Assembly: GCA_017622295.1 (NCBI GenBank)
Contig: JAGARK010000052.1
Coordinates: 1 to 64,000 of the forward strand
Length of the DNA: 64,000 nt
DNA from: Oscillospiraceae bacterium
Lineage (GTDB): Bacteria > Bacillota > Clostridia > Oscillospirales > Oscillospiraceae
Reading direction: 5' to 3'
The translations under genes were made by a program, and so were the position numbers. Shown here in pieces: positions 51,842 through 59,959 of the stretch (its first letter is position 1; each line of letters opens with the position of its first letter). The notes beneath the pieces are model-generated. The model ran no database searches and was not told the DNA's origin. It saw nothing but the letters and a program-made list of their open reading frames with translations.

Positions 51842-53065
51842 TTACTTGGTTTCGATGGATCCGACCTTCATGACTTCCTTCTGGTACCGGGCAATGCCCT
51901 CGGCCAGCAGCTCGATGGCCCGCTCCAGCTCCTCGCACTTCAGAACATAAGCGATTCGCACCTCCCTGACACCCTTGCCGGGAGTCTCGTAGAAGGGTGC
52001 GCCGGGGGCAAACATGACCGTCTCACCATCAACATCGAAGTTCTCCAGCAGCCAGTACTGGAACTTGTCAGCATCATCCACGGGCAGGCTGGCCATGACG
52101 TAGAAGGCGCCCATGGGCTCCTCCACCACCACGCCGGGGATCTGGCGCAGGCAGCTGACCACGGTGTCGCGGCGGAGCTTGTATTCGGCCTTGGATTCCT
52201 TGAAGAAGCTGGGGTCCACATCATACAGTGCAGCCGCACCCAGCTGATCGATGGTGGCAACGGACAGACGGGACTGGCAGAACTTAACGAGAGCCTGCTG
52301 CAGCTCCTGATTGCGGGTCACCACGCAGCCCACACGGGCGCCGCAGGCGGAGAACCGCTTGGAAACGGAGTCGATGATGACCAGATTCTCATCGATGTCA
52401 CGGTACTTTGCCATGGTTGGCACGCCGAACTTGTCGTCGTAGCAGAACTCACGGTACACCTCGTCACAGATCAGGAACAGATTATGCTTCTTGGCAATGT
52501 CCGCGATCATGCGCATCTCATCCTGGGAAAGCACAACGCCGGTGGGGTTGCCGGGGTTTGTGATCAGGATAGCACGGGTGTTGGGAGTGATCAGGCTCTC
52601 GATGCGCTCCCGGTCGGCATAGCGGTAGCCCTCCCAGGGATTGGTGGGCAGGGCGCGGATGAAGCCGCCGGCGGAGTTGACGAAGGTGGTGTAGTTGGGA
52701 TAGTAAGGCTCAGGGATGATGACCTCGGTGTAAGGATCCAGAATGCTCAGCAGCGTCAGCAGCAGAGCCTCGGAGCCGCCGGTGGTGATCAGAATATCCC
52801 GGGGATCCAGGTACACGTCCAGAGTCTGGTAATACCGGCGGATAGCGTCGATCAGCTTGGGCATACCGGGGGATGCTTCATACTCCAGGGTGGGAGCGTC
52901 AAAGCTGCGGATGGCGTCATAATATGCCTGGGGGGTGGGAAGATCGGGCTGACCGATGTTCAGATGGTAGATCTTCTTGCCCTGTCTTTTGGCCTCCTGG
53001 GCATAGGGATGGAACTTTCTCATGGGAGAAGGCTGGCAGCGGTTTGCGTTGATTGAGATTCTCAT
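51842..53065 (-). CDS. PLP-dependent class I/II aminotransferase
   Basis: 407 residues from an ATG behind CCGGAGGTAC. 'KKIYHLNIGQPDLPTP', 'LEYEASPGMPKLIDAIRRYY', 'ILITTGGSEALLLTLL', 'ILITNPGNPTGVVLSQDEM', 'DEVYREFCYD' and the PLP lysine in 'VIIDSVSKRFSACGARVG' are all typical of fold type I aspartate/aromatic-type aminotransferases. It moves amino groups between amino and keto acids; the donor is not readable. The gene is overlapped at its 5' end by the broken alanine symporter frame, so the symporter and aminotransferase were probably one operon for amino-acid use. Confidence 0.92.
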   Translation of the reverse strand: MRISINANRCQPSPMRKFHPYAQEAKRQGKKIYHLNIGQPDLPTPQAYYDAIRSFDAPTLEYEASPGMPKLIDAIRRYYQTLDVYLDPRDILITTGGSEALLLTLLSILDPYTEVIIPEPYYPNYTTFVNSAGGFIRALPTNPWEGYRYADRERIESLITPNTRAILITNPGNPTGVVLSQDEMRMIADIAKKHNLFLICDEVYREFCYDDKFGVPTMAKYRDIDENLVIIDSVSKRFSACGARVGCVVTRNQELQQALVKFCQSRLSVATIDQLGAAALYDVDPSFFKESKAEYKLRRDTVVSCLRQIPGVVVEEPMGAFYVMASLPVDDADKFQYWLLENFDVDGETVMFAPGAPFYETPGKGVREVRIAYVLKCEELERAIELLAEGIARYQKEVMKVGSIETK

Positions 53066-54439
53066 GTGTACCTCCGGCGGCCTCGGAACTGCCGCGTAAA
53101 TTGATATATTCTATGGTCAGGCGCTGCAGCTGAGGGCTGAGGACTGCCAATGCGATCAGATTTGGAATGGCCATCAGGCCGTTGACGGTCTCTGCGAAGG
53201 ACCAGATGGCGCCGGTCTCCAGCACCGCGCTGAGGAGCACCGTTAAGGTTTGGAGCAGCGCGAAAATGCCCCAGGCCTTCGGGCCGAAGAGATACTGGGC
53301 ACACCGGGCGCCGTAAAGCCCCCAGCCCAGCACCGTGGCAAAAGCAAAGCAGCACATAAATAGGGCCAGCATCACATTTACCCATCCGCCGTAAACGGAT
53401 GCAAAGGCTTCGGCAGTCAGCGTTCCCCCGGCGTCGGTTCCGTAAGGGATGGCGATGCCGCTGCAAAGGATCACCAGAGCCGTCATGGTGCAGATCACGA
53501 TAGTATCCAGGAAGACCTCCATGATACCCATCAATCCCTGCCGGACCGGATGGGGAACCTGCGCGCAGGCATGAGCAATGGACGCGGTACCCATACCGGC
53601 TTCGTTGGTAAAAACACCTCGGGATACACCGACTTTCAGAGCCTGAAAAGCGGATCCCAGCATTCCGCCGGTTACCGCCCGGGGAGAAATGCCCCCGTCA
53701 GGATGGATGTGAAGGCTCCCGCAATAGCCTCCCGCCGGAGGATCAGGACTCCAAGACACAGCAAAATGTACCCGGCAGAGGCAACCGGCACCAGCATTTC
53801 GGCAGCGGAGCCGATCCGATTCGCGCCCCCCAGGAGCATCGCTCCTATGAAAACCGCAAGAACAAAGCCGATGGCCAGGTTGCAGGTTCGACTGACGCTT
53901 CCTCCGAAATAACGGATCACCCCATTGATCCCGGTGATAACGGCGTTGATCTGGGTGGCATTGCCCACGCCGAAAGCGGCAACAAGGCCGAAAAAGCTGT
54001 AAACGCCGGCAAGCCAGTGCCACCGCTTTCCCAAAGCCCGGCGAATCATATACATAGGGCCGCCGACATACCCGCTCTTTTCCTGCACCCGGCAATGGAC
54101 CGCCAGGGTGGCCTCGGCGTATTTCGTAGCCATGCCCACAATGCCGCAGATCCACATCCAGAAAACAGCGCCGGGGCCTCCCAGGGCAATGGCTCCCGCC
54201 ACACCCACCAGATTCCCGGTGCCCACCGTGGCCGCCAGGGCGGTGCACAGTGCCTGAAGGGACGATACCCCCTTCCCCTCTCCGCTTCCGCGGAAAAGGT
54301 CAAGGAACCGGTAAGCCGCCTCCGGAAAGAGTCTTAATTGGACAAAGCCTGTCCGGATTGACAAAAACAGCCCGGTACCCAAAATCAGCACCAGCGCCGG
54401 AGCGCCCCAGACAATGCGGTTCAAACTTTCCAGTATCAC
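52917..54439 (-). pseudogene. Frameshifted sodium:alanine (AGCS) symporter
   Basis: The first part, from a GTG at 54439 with TAGGAGGG upstream, reads 'LQALCTALAATVGTGNLVGVAGAIALGGPGAVFWMW' and ends early at 'ILTGAFLPGR' with a stop at 53672. The second part, in another frame, continues 'SPRAVTGGMLGSAFQALKVGVSRGVFTNEAGMG' (AGCS signature) and 'NVMLALFMCCFAFATVLGWGLYG'. One T missing in the run at about 53687-53689 (TTT for TTTT) would join them into a normal ~450-residue protein. The second frame has also lost a stop near its natural end and runs 149 nt into the aminotransferase gene. It would import alanine or glycine with Na+. Confidence 0.85.
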
Positions 54440-54514
54440 GCCATATACCCTCCTAGCATACCACTCAATTGTCTGTTTTGCAATAAAAAGTTTCAAAGGT
54501 TTGGTCGAAAAGGC

Positions 54515-54548
54515 AAAAAAGCAGCTCCCCTTTCGGGGAACTGCTTTT
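54515..54548. terminator. Terminator of the truA operon
   Basis: AAAAAGCAGCTCCCC pairs with GGGGAACTGCTTTT (one bulge) around TTTC; on the minus strand it ends in a T run 13 nt after the Spx/ArsC-like stop. Confidence 0.83.
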
Positions 54549-54560
54549 GTAAACAGATCG

Positions 54561-54902
54561 TTATTCCCAGGTAGCCCAGATTTCAGGGCAGTAACCCACA
54601 GTAGCCTGTTTTCCGTTGCGGACCACGGGAGTCTTCATGAGGCCGGGGGCGTCAAAGACCTTGTCTTCCTTGGCGATTTTATCGTCCATGTACTTCATGT
54701 TGGTGATTTCCTGGGACTTTCCGTTCCAGTCGATCAGATTGTCGATGCCACCCACAGCCCGCAGGACACTGTCAAATTCCTTTCCGGACATGCCGAAGCG
54801 GATCAGATCGATGGACTGATATTTGATGCGGCGCTCCTTGAACCAGCGCTCCGCCTTTCTGGTGTCGAAGCATTTCGACTTTCCGAAAATCTGAATGTTC
54901 AA
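54561..54902 (-). CDS. ArsC/Spx-family thioredoxin-fold protein
   Basis: 113 residues from a TTG with AGGAGGTAGAG upstream, overlapping the truA stop as TTGA. 'IQIFGKSKCFDTRKAERWFKERRIKYQSIDL' holds one redox Cys where ArsC and Spx proteins have Cys or CxxC; 'LMKTPVVRNGKQATVGYCPEIW' gives the cis-Pro and the last Arg/Lys-type region. It may be a small reductase or a regulator of RNA polymerase like Spx; the single Cys and the lack of the CxxC switch argue against a true Spx. Confidence 0.82.
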   Translation of the reverse strand: MNIQIFGKSKCFDTRKAERWFKERRIKYQSIDLIRFGMSGKEFDSVLRAVGGIDNLIDWNGKSQEITNMKYMDDKIAKEDKVFDAPGLMKTPVVRNGKQATVGYCPEIWATWE

Positions 54903-55633
54903 TACTCTACCTCCTGTAGGCACAGGCCCTGGGGCGGCATCAGGAAACCGGCGTCAGCCCGTTTACCCTCAAAGAGCTCCGGGATGCTGTCCGCGTTCCG
55001 CTGTCCCCGGCCCACTTCCACCAGGGTGCCCACCAGGATCCGCACCATGTTGTGCAGAAATCCGTTGCCGTTGACGGTGATCCGGATCTCCTCGCCGATG
55101 CGCTCCACCTTCAGCCAGTGGATCTGGCGGATGGTGGATTTCTTCATCTTCTTATTGGTGCAGAACGCCCCGAAATCATGCTGACCCTTTAGGTGTGCCG
55201 CTGCTTTTTTCATGGCCTCCAGATCCAGCTCCTCCGGCATCACCGTCACGAACCGGCGGTCGAAGACACAAGGCATATCGCTGTTCCAGATACGGTACTG
55301 ATAGGTTTTGTTCCGGGCGTTGAGCCGGGCGTGAAAGCGCTCGGAGGCGTCTTTACAGGAGTATATGCCGATATCCTCCGGCAGATACCGCCGCAGCTCC
55401 GACAAAATCTGCCTGGCAGGCATGGTACTCTCACAGTGAAAGCTTGCCACCTGCTGCTTTGCGTGGACACCGGCGTCGGTACGGCCGGAGCCGGATATTT
55501 CGATGGGTTCCCCCAGAATCCGGGACAGGGCCGTTTCGATCTTTCCCTGAATGGTATTGTCAGCTCCCGGGAGCCGCTGCCAGCCCCGGTATCGGGTGCC
55601 GTCATAGCAGATATCAAGCCGCAGATTCCGCAT
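54899..55633 (-). CDS. truA: tRNA pseudouridine(38-40) synthase
   Basis: 244 residues from an ATG behind AATTGGAGGATT. 'MRNLRLDICYDGTRYRGWQR', the catalytic 'GSGRTDAGVHAKQQVASF' (Asp), 'RFHARLNARNKTYQYRIWN' and 'GNGFLHNMVRILVGTLVEVGRGQ' are the TruA signature blocks. It makes pseudouridine at positions 38-40 of tRNA anticodon arms. Its start lies inside the last codons of the upstream 42-residue ORF and its end overlaps the ArsC/Spx-like gene, so three genes are coupled. Confidence 0.96.
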   Translation of the reverse strand: MRNLRLDICYDGTRYRGWQRLPGADNTIQGKIETALSRILGEPIEISGSGRTDAGVHAKQQVASFHCESTMPARQILSELRRYLPEDIGIYSCKDASERFHARLNARNKTYQYRIWNSDMPCVFDRRFVTVMPEELDLEAMKKAAAHLKGQHDFGAFCTNKKMKKSTIRQIHWLKVERIGEEIRITVNGNGFLHNMVRILVGTLVEVGRGQRNADSIPELFEGKRADAGFLMPPQGLCLQEVEY

Positions 55634-55742
55634 AATCCTCCAATTCCTCTCTGGCCTCCCGCTCCGTATCCGCGGAGAACAGGAACCGGCCGTTACCATC
55701 ATACACCTGAACGTGACCTTGAATATATCTGATAGAATACAT
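55614..55742 (-). CDS. 42-residue conserved-looking small protein upstream of truA
   Basis: ATG at 55742 with AAAAGGAGCTGAG upstream; the frame runs to a TGA at 55614 and overlaps the truA start by 20 nt in another frame. The protein begins MYSIRYIQGHVQVYDGNGRF and ends in an acidic helix (ADTEREAREELEDYAESAA). Good ribosome binding site, fitting amino-acid make-up and tight coupling to truA support a real gene. I do not know a function; it could be a short beta-hairpin plus helix protein or a translational leader for truA. Confidence 0.65.
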   Translation of the reverse strand: MYSIRYIQGHVQVYDGNGRFLFSADTEREAREELEDYAESAA

Positions 55743-55814
55743 AACCCTCAGCTCCTTTTGCTTTGTGTCTGTATTCTATCAAGATATAAGTCCAATAAAT
55801 CGTACTTTTCCTTT

Positions 55815-58304
55815 TTAGCCCACAACCTCGTAGCCGGCGTCAGTGATTGCCTGCTTCAGGGCAGCCACGTCGGCCTCACCCGTGACGGTGACGTTCTTTG
55901 CCTGCAGATCCACCACAGCGTCAGCAGTACCGGGAACAGCCTTGCAGACCTTCTCGACCATGGCCTTGCAGTGGGGGCACATCATACCATTGACATAAAT
56001 AACAGTTTCCATTTTCGGTTCCTCCTTGATTTCTTCCACAACGGGAATTTCCACAGTTTCGGGAATTTGCTTTTTGATCTTGAAATAACGCAGACGCAGG
56101 GCGTTGGTCACCACAAACACGGAGCTGAAGCTCATGGCGGCTGCGCCGATCATGGGGCTCAGAGTGATGCCGATGGGAGACAGCAGGCCCGCTGCCACGG
56201 GGATGCCCAGGCAGTTGTAGAAAAATGCCCAGAACAGATTCTGCTTGATATTGCGAATCGTTGCTTTACTCAGGCACACTGCGTCGCTGACGCCGGAAAG
56301 GCTTCCGCTCATCAGCACCACGTCCGCAGACTCCATAGCGATGTCGGTGCCCGCGCCGATGGCCATGCCCACATCGGCGGTGACCAGGGCGGGGGCGTCG
56401 TTGATGCCGTCGCCCACCATCAGCACATGCTTGCCGTCTCGCTGCAATCTCTTCACCGCACCGGCCTTGTCACCGGGCAGGACGTCGGAGATCACATGGT
56501 CGATGCCCGCCTGGGCGGCAATGGCCTTGGCTACATCTTCATTATCGCCTGTCAGCATGATTACGTCAAGATGCAGTTTGTGCATTTGGGCAACCGCAGC
56601 AGCGGAATCGCTCTTGAGCACATCCGCAGCGGCAATGGCGCCAAGATAGGTACCATCCTCCGCAGCAAAATACAGAGGTGTCTTGCCCCGGGAAGCCAGA
56701 GCTGCGTAATGGGGTACGTAAATGCCGTGCTCAGCCATCAGCTTCTCATTGCCGCCGTAGTAGCGGACGCCCTCCACAACACCGCTGACGCCCCGGCCGG
56801 GGATGGTCTCAAAGTCGGAAGCATCTCCCGCGCCCAGACCCTTTGCCTTCTCCAGAATCGCCTTGGCGAAGGGATGCTCGGAGCGCTTTTCAATGGAAGC
56901 GGCGATCTTCAGCAGCTTTTCTTCGGATACGCCCACAGGGATCACATCAGTGACCTGGGGCTTGCCGACGGTCAGGGTGCCGGTCTTGTCCAGCACCACC
57001 GCATCGACCTTGTGCAGATTCTCAAGAGCCTCCGCGTTCTTAAACAGCACACCCATACCCGCGCCCCGTCCGGTGCCAACCATGATGGCAACGGGGGTGG
57101 CAAGACCCAGCGCACAGGGGCAGGAAATAACCAGCACGGAAATGGCATTGGTCAGGGAGAATTCCAGACCTGCCCCCAGCAGCATCCATACTGCGAAGGT
57201 AATAGCGGCAATGGTCATAACCACCGGCACGAAAACACCGGCAATCTTGTCCGCCAGACGGGCAATGGGAGCCTTGGAGCCGCCGGCCTCCTCCACCATG
57301 TGAATGATCTGGGAGAGGGTCGTGTCCTCGCCCACCTTCTCGGCCCGGAATTCCAGATAGCCGGACTGGTTGATGGTGGCAGCCGCCACCGTGTCGCCGA
57401 CCTTCTTTTCCACGGGAACGCTCTCACCGGTGAGGGCACTCTGATCCACGGCGGCTCTGCCCTTGGTAACGGTGCCGTCCACGGGGATGCTGCCGCCGGA
57501 GCGGACGATGATGGTGTCGCCCACCCGTACCTCTTCCACGGGGAGCTCATGCTCCATGCCATCCCGGAGCACAGAAGCAGTCTTGGGACTCAGGTCCATC
57601 AGCTTGCGGATGGCGTCGCCAGTCTTGCCCTTAGCCCGGGTCTCCAGGAATTTACCAAGGGTAATCAGGGTCAGGATCATGGCGGCGGACTCAAAATACA
57701 GATTCTCTCTGTAATGAGCCACCGTCTCCCAGTCCCCCGCACCGATGGCATCGGCCATCAGGAACATGGCCGCAATGCCGTAAATCAGCGCAGCGCCGGA
57801 ACCCACAGCGATCAGCGAATCCATATTGGGGGCCTTATGCCACAGAGATTTCAGGCCCCGGGTATAGTAGGCGCGGTTCAGATACACCGCCGGCAGCGTC
57901 AGGAAAAACTGCAGCAGCACCGCCACCATGGCGTTTTCCGTGCCGTGGTACCAGTGCGGGGCCGGAAGTCCCACCATATGTCCCATGGTAAAGTACATCA
58001 GGATCACCAGGAACACCGCAGAGCCAATGATCCGCTTCTTCATTTCCTTCAGCGCGTCATTTGGGGGCATCTGGGCTTCCTTGCTCTCCTGCTTTTTGCC
58101 GGGAACAAAGGCGCCGTAGCCGCTGTTGGTAACCGCGGTGATGATGGGCGCCACCACCGCATCGCTGGCCGCTTCCACCATCATGGTGCCGCCCAGAAGA
58201 TTCACTTCTACCTTTTCAACACCGGGGACTGCTTTCGTCACCTTTTCCACTCTGGCAGAACAGGCAGCGCAGGTCATTCCTGTTACGTTCAATTTCAGTT
58301 TCAT
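55815..58304 (-). CDS. copA: Copper-translocating P1B-type ATPase with heavy-metal domains at both ends
   Basis: 829 residues from the ATG at 58304 (GGAAGGTGATG upstream). The N-terminal HMA domain has GMTCAAC (Cys 12 and 15). Eight membrane helices include the CPC transport motif (Cys 395 and 397). The cytoplasmic part has 'DQSALTGESVPV', 'VVLDKTGTLT' (phosphorylated Asp), the nucleotide-site 'EKRSEHPFAKAILEKA' and 'VLMVGDGINDAPAL'. A second HMA domain with NGMMCPHC follows the last helix after a linker rich in Glu and Lys, as if a CopZ chaperone had been fused. It exports Cu+ . Divergent from hxlR. Confidence 0.94.
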   Translation of the reverse strand: MKLKLNVTGMTCAACSARVEKVTKAVPGVEKVEVNLLGGTMMVEAASDAVVAPIITAVTNSGYGAFVPGKKQESKEAQMPPNDALKEMKKRIIGSAVFLVILMYFTMGHMVGLPAPHWYHGTENAMVAVLLQFFLTLPAVYLNRAYYTRGLKSLWHKAPNMDSLIAVGSGAALIYGIAAMFLMADAIGAGDWETVAHYRENLYFESAAMILTLITLGKFLETRAKGKTGDAIRKLMDLSPKTASVLRDGMEHELPVEEVRVGDTIIVRSGGSIPVDGTVTKGRAAVDQSALTGESVPVEKKVGDTVAAATINQSGYLEFRAEKVGEDTTLSQIIHMVEEAGGSKAPIARLADKIAGVFVPVVMTIAAITFAVWMLLGAGLEFSLTNAISVLVISCPCALGLATPVAIMVGTGRGAGMGVLFKNAEALENLHKVDAVVLDKTGTLTVGKPQVTDVIPVGVSEEKLLKIAASIEKRSEHPFAKAILEKAKGLGAGDASDFETIPGRGVSGVVEGVRYYGGNEKLMAEHGIYVPHYAALASRGKTPLYFAAEDGTYLGAIAAADVLKSDSAAAVAQMHKLHLDVIMLTGDNEDVAKAIAAQAGIDHVISDVLPGDKAGAVKRLQRDGKHVLMVGDGINDAPALVTADVGMAIGAGTDIAMESADVVLMSGSLSGVSDAVCLSKATIRNIKQNLFWAFFYNCLGIPVAAGLLSPIGITLSPMIGAAAMSFSSVFVVTNALRLRYFKIKKQIPETVEIPVVEEIKEEPKMETVIYVNGMMCPHCKAMVEKVCKAVPGTADAVVDLQAKNVTVTGEADVAALKQAITDAGYEVVG

Positions 58305-58467
58305 AGCATCACCTTCCATATATAGTTTAACAAAACAGAAACAATATGTTTATCATTCATTGACAACATATTCACCTTGTGGTACTATTCTATCATCTGA
58401 TACCGAAAACGCAAGTATGCACTATTTTGTGCATTAGTACCTTTTTAGATATCTATAGGAGGAAATC
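58305..58467. promoter_or_regulatory. Divergent control region of copA and hxlR with two inverted repeats
   Basis: Near copA, AATATGTT and AACATATT flank a 14-nt spacer (58359-58388). Near hxlR, ATGCAC and GTGCAT flank TATTTT (58415-58434), with GTA/TAC beyond, which resembles HxlR-type GTAC...GTAC sites. For copA, TTGCGT and TAGAAT 16 nt apart on the minus strand make a plausible promoter. Confidence 0.5.
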
Positions 58468-58833
58468 ATGACAATGCATGAAAATTGCCCCGTTGCCGCC
58501 ACACTGGAGCTCATTGGCGGCAAATACAAGGCGCTGATCCTCTGGCACCTTTCCGAAAAGAAGCTCCGCTTTACAGAGCTGAAAAAGGTCATCCACGGCG
58601 CCACACCCAAAATGCTGACCCAGCAGCTGCGGGAGCTGGAGGCGGATTCCCTGATCCACCGGGAGGTTTTCCCTGTGATCCCCCCGAAGGTCGAATATTC
58701 CCTGACGGACCAGGGCCGGAGCCTGATGCCCATTCTGGTGGCCATGCGGGATTGGGGCGCCGGCTACCTGCGGGGAAAAAACCTGGAAGCCAACTGCTTT
58801 ATGATGAACAAAAGCCGCTGCTGCTGCGACTGA
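58468..58833 (+). CDS. HxlR-family winged-helix transcription regulator
   Basis: 121 residues from an ATG behind ATAGGAGGAAATC. '[79 protein letters not shown]' is a textbook HxlR domain split across blocks: Cys 7 near the N-terminus, the helix-turn-helix, and the wing. The C-terminus adds an unusual [12 protein letters not shown] cluster of Cys that could bind metal or sense redox stress. It may control itself, degV and the divergent copA. Confidence 0.9.
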   Translation: MTMHENCPVAATLELIGGKYKALILWHLSEKKLRFTELKKVIHGATPKMLTQQLRELEADSLIHREVFPVIPPKVEYSLTDQGRSLMPILVAMRDWGAGYLRGKNLEANCFMMNKSRCCCD

Positions 58834-58857
58834 GCAGCCATTGAAAGGAGTACATAC

Positions 58858-59700
58858 ATGAACATCAAAATCCTCTCTGACAGCACCTGCGATCTCTCTG
58901 CCCAGCTGCTGGCGGACAACAACATTACCCTCGTGCCCCTGACCGTGGTCAAGGACGGCCAGCAATACAAGGACGGCGTCACCATCACCCCCGCCGACAT
59001 TTTCGCCCATGTGGCCGCAGGCGGCGCCCTGTGCTCTACCGCCGCAAACAGCATCGGCGAATATGCTGACATGCTGGAAGCGTATGCTCCCAATTACGAC
59101 GGCGTGATCCTCATCACCATCGGATCCTCCTTCTCCACCTGCTATCAGAGCGCCTGCCTGGCAGCGGAGGATTATCCCAACGTCCGGGTCATCGACTCCA
59201 GAAACCTCTCCACCGGCCAGGGTCTGGTGGTTCTGAAGGCCTGCGAGCTGGCAAAAACCGCCACCGATCTGGATGCGCTGGCCAATGAGCTGCGCGGCTT
59301 TACCGAGAAAGTGGAAGCCAGCTTCCTGGTGGACAAGCTGGACTATCTGGCCAAGGGCGGCCGCTGCTCCGCCGTCACCGCTTTGGGCGCCAATCTGCTG
59401 AATCTGAAGCCCTGCATCGACGTCAAGGACGGTAAGATGGGCGTCACAAAGAAGTATCGCGGCAAATACGAAAAATGCCTGGCATCCTATGTAAAGGAAC
59501 GCCTGGCCGACCGGGATGATATCGACCGGAGCATCCTTTTTGTCACCAAAACCCAGGTCTCCGACGAATGCTATGCCGCCGTCATGAACGCCGTCACGGA
59601 ATACGGTCATTTTGAAAATGTCTACGAAACTCTGGCCGGCTGCACCGTCTCCTGCCACTGCGGCCCCGGCACTCTGGGCGTCCTTTTTGTCAGGAAATAA
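58858..59700 (+). CDS. DegV-family fatty-acid-binding protein
   Basis: 280 residues from an ATG behind GAAAGGAGTAC. 'ILSDSTCDLSAQLLADNNITLVPLTVV', 'ICSTA-like LCSTAANSIGEYADML', 'ILITIGSSFSTCYQSACLAAEDYPNVRVIDSRNLSTGQGLVVL' and 'DKLDYLAKGGRCSAVTALGANLLNLKPCIDVKDGKMGV' are the DegV blocks. DegV/FakB proteins hold a fatty acid for phosphorylation by FakA; many Clostridia have several copies. No fakA is adjacent. It lies 24 nt behind hxlR and is probably cotranscribed. Confidence 0.93.
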   Translation: MNIKILSDSTCDLSAQLLADNNITLVPLTVVKDGQQYKDGVTITPADIFAHVAAGGALCSTAANSIGEYADMLEAYAPNYDGVILITIGSSFSTCYQSACLAAEDYPNVRVIDSRNLSTGQGLVVLKACELAKTATDLDALANELRGFTEKVEASFLVDKLDYLAKGGRCSAVTALGANLLNLKPCIDVKDGKMGVTKKYRGKYEKCLASYVKERLADRDDIDRSILFVTKTQVSDECYAAVMNAVTEYGHFENVYETLAGCTVSCHCGPGTLGVLFVRK

Positions 59701-59734
59701 CCTCAGACCGCCGAAAAAAACTGAATTATGGAAT

Positions 59735-59847
59735 CGTAGAGGCGATGCACACCCACATCGCCCCCAATAAAACCGTACAGGTTCAAACAGTTTTCGGCGA
59801 ATTCGCAGCACTTTGCAAAGGGCAGCTGTGGGCATCGGCCCCTACGC
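59735..59847. repeat. Degenerate palindromic repeat with CGTAGAGGCGATG / CATCGGCCCCTACG ends
   Basis: The ends CGTAGAGGCGATGCACAC and GTGGGCATCGGCCCCTACG are inverted repeats with one insertion; an inner CACATCGCCCC repeats the same unit. It has no gene and shares the GTAGGG/CCCTAC ends with the repeats at 40216 and 45647. Confidence 0.6.
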
Positions 59848-59867
59848 TCGCATTTTTTGACACGCTG

Positions 59868-59900
59868 AAAAAGCGCCCTTGGCGGGCGCTTTTTTTCTTG
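59868..59900 (+). terminator. Intrinsic terminator downstream of degV
   Basis: AAAAAGCGCCC pairs with GGGCGCTTTTT around TTGGC and runs into T7. It lies upstream of the ThrE-type gene and after the palindromic repeat. Confidence 0.85.
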
Positions 59901-59959
59901 TAATTCTTCCATGATATGATATACTTATATATTATATCTTCCTGCAAATGAGGGATATT

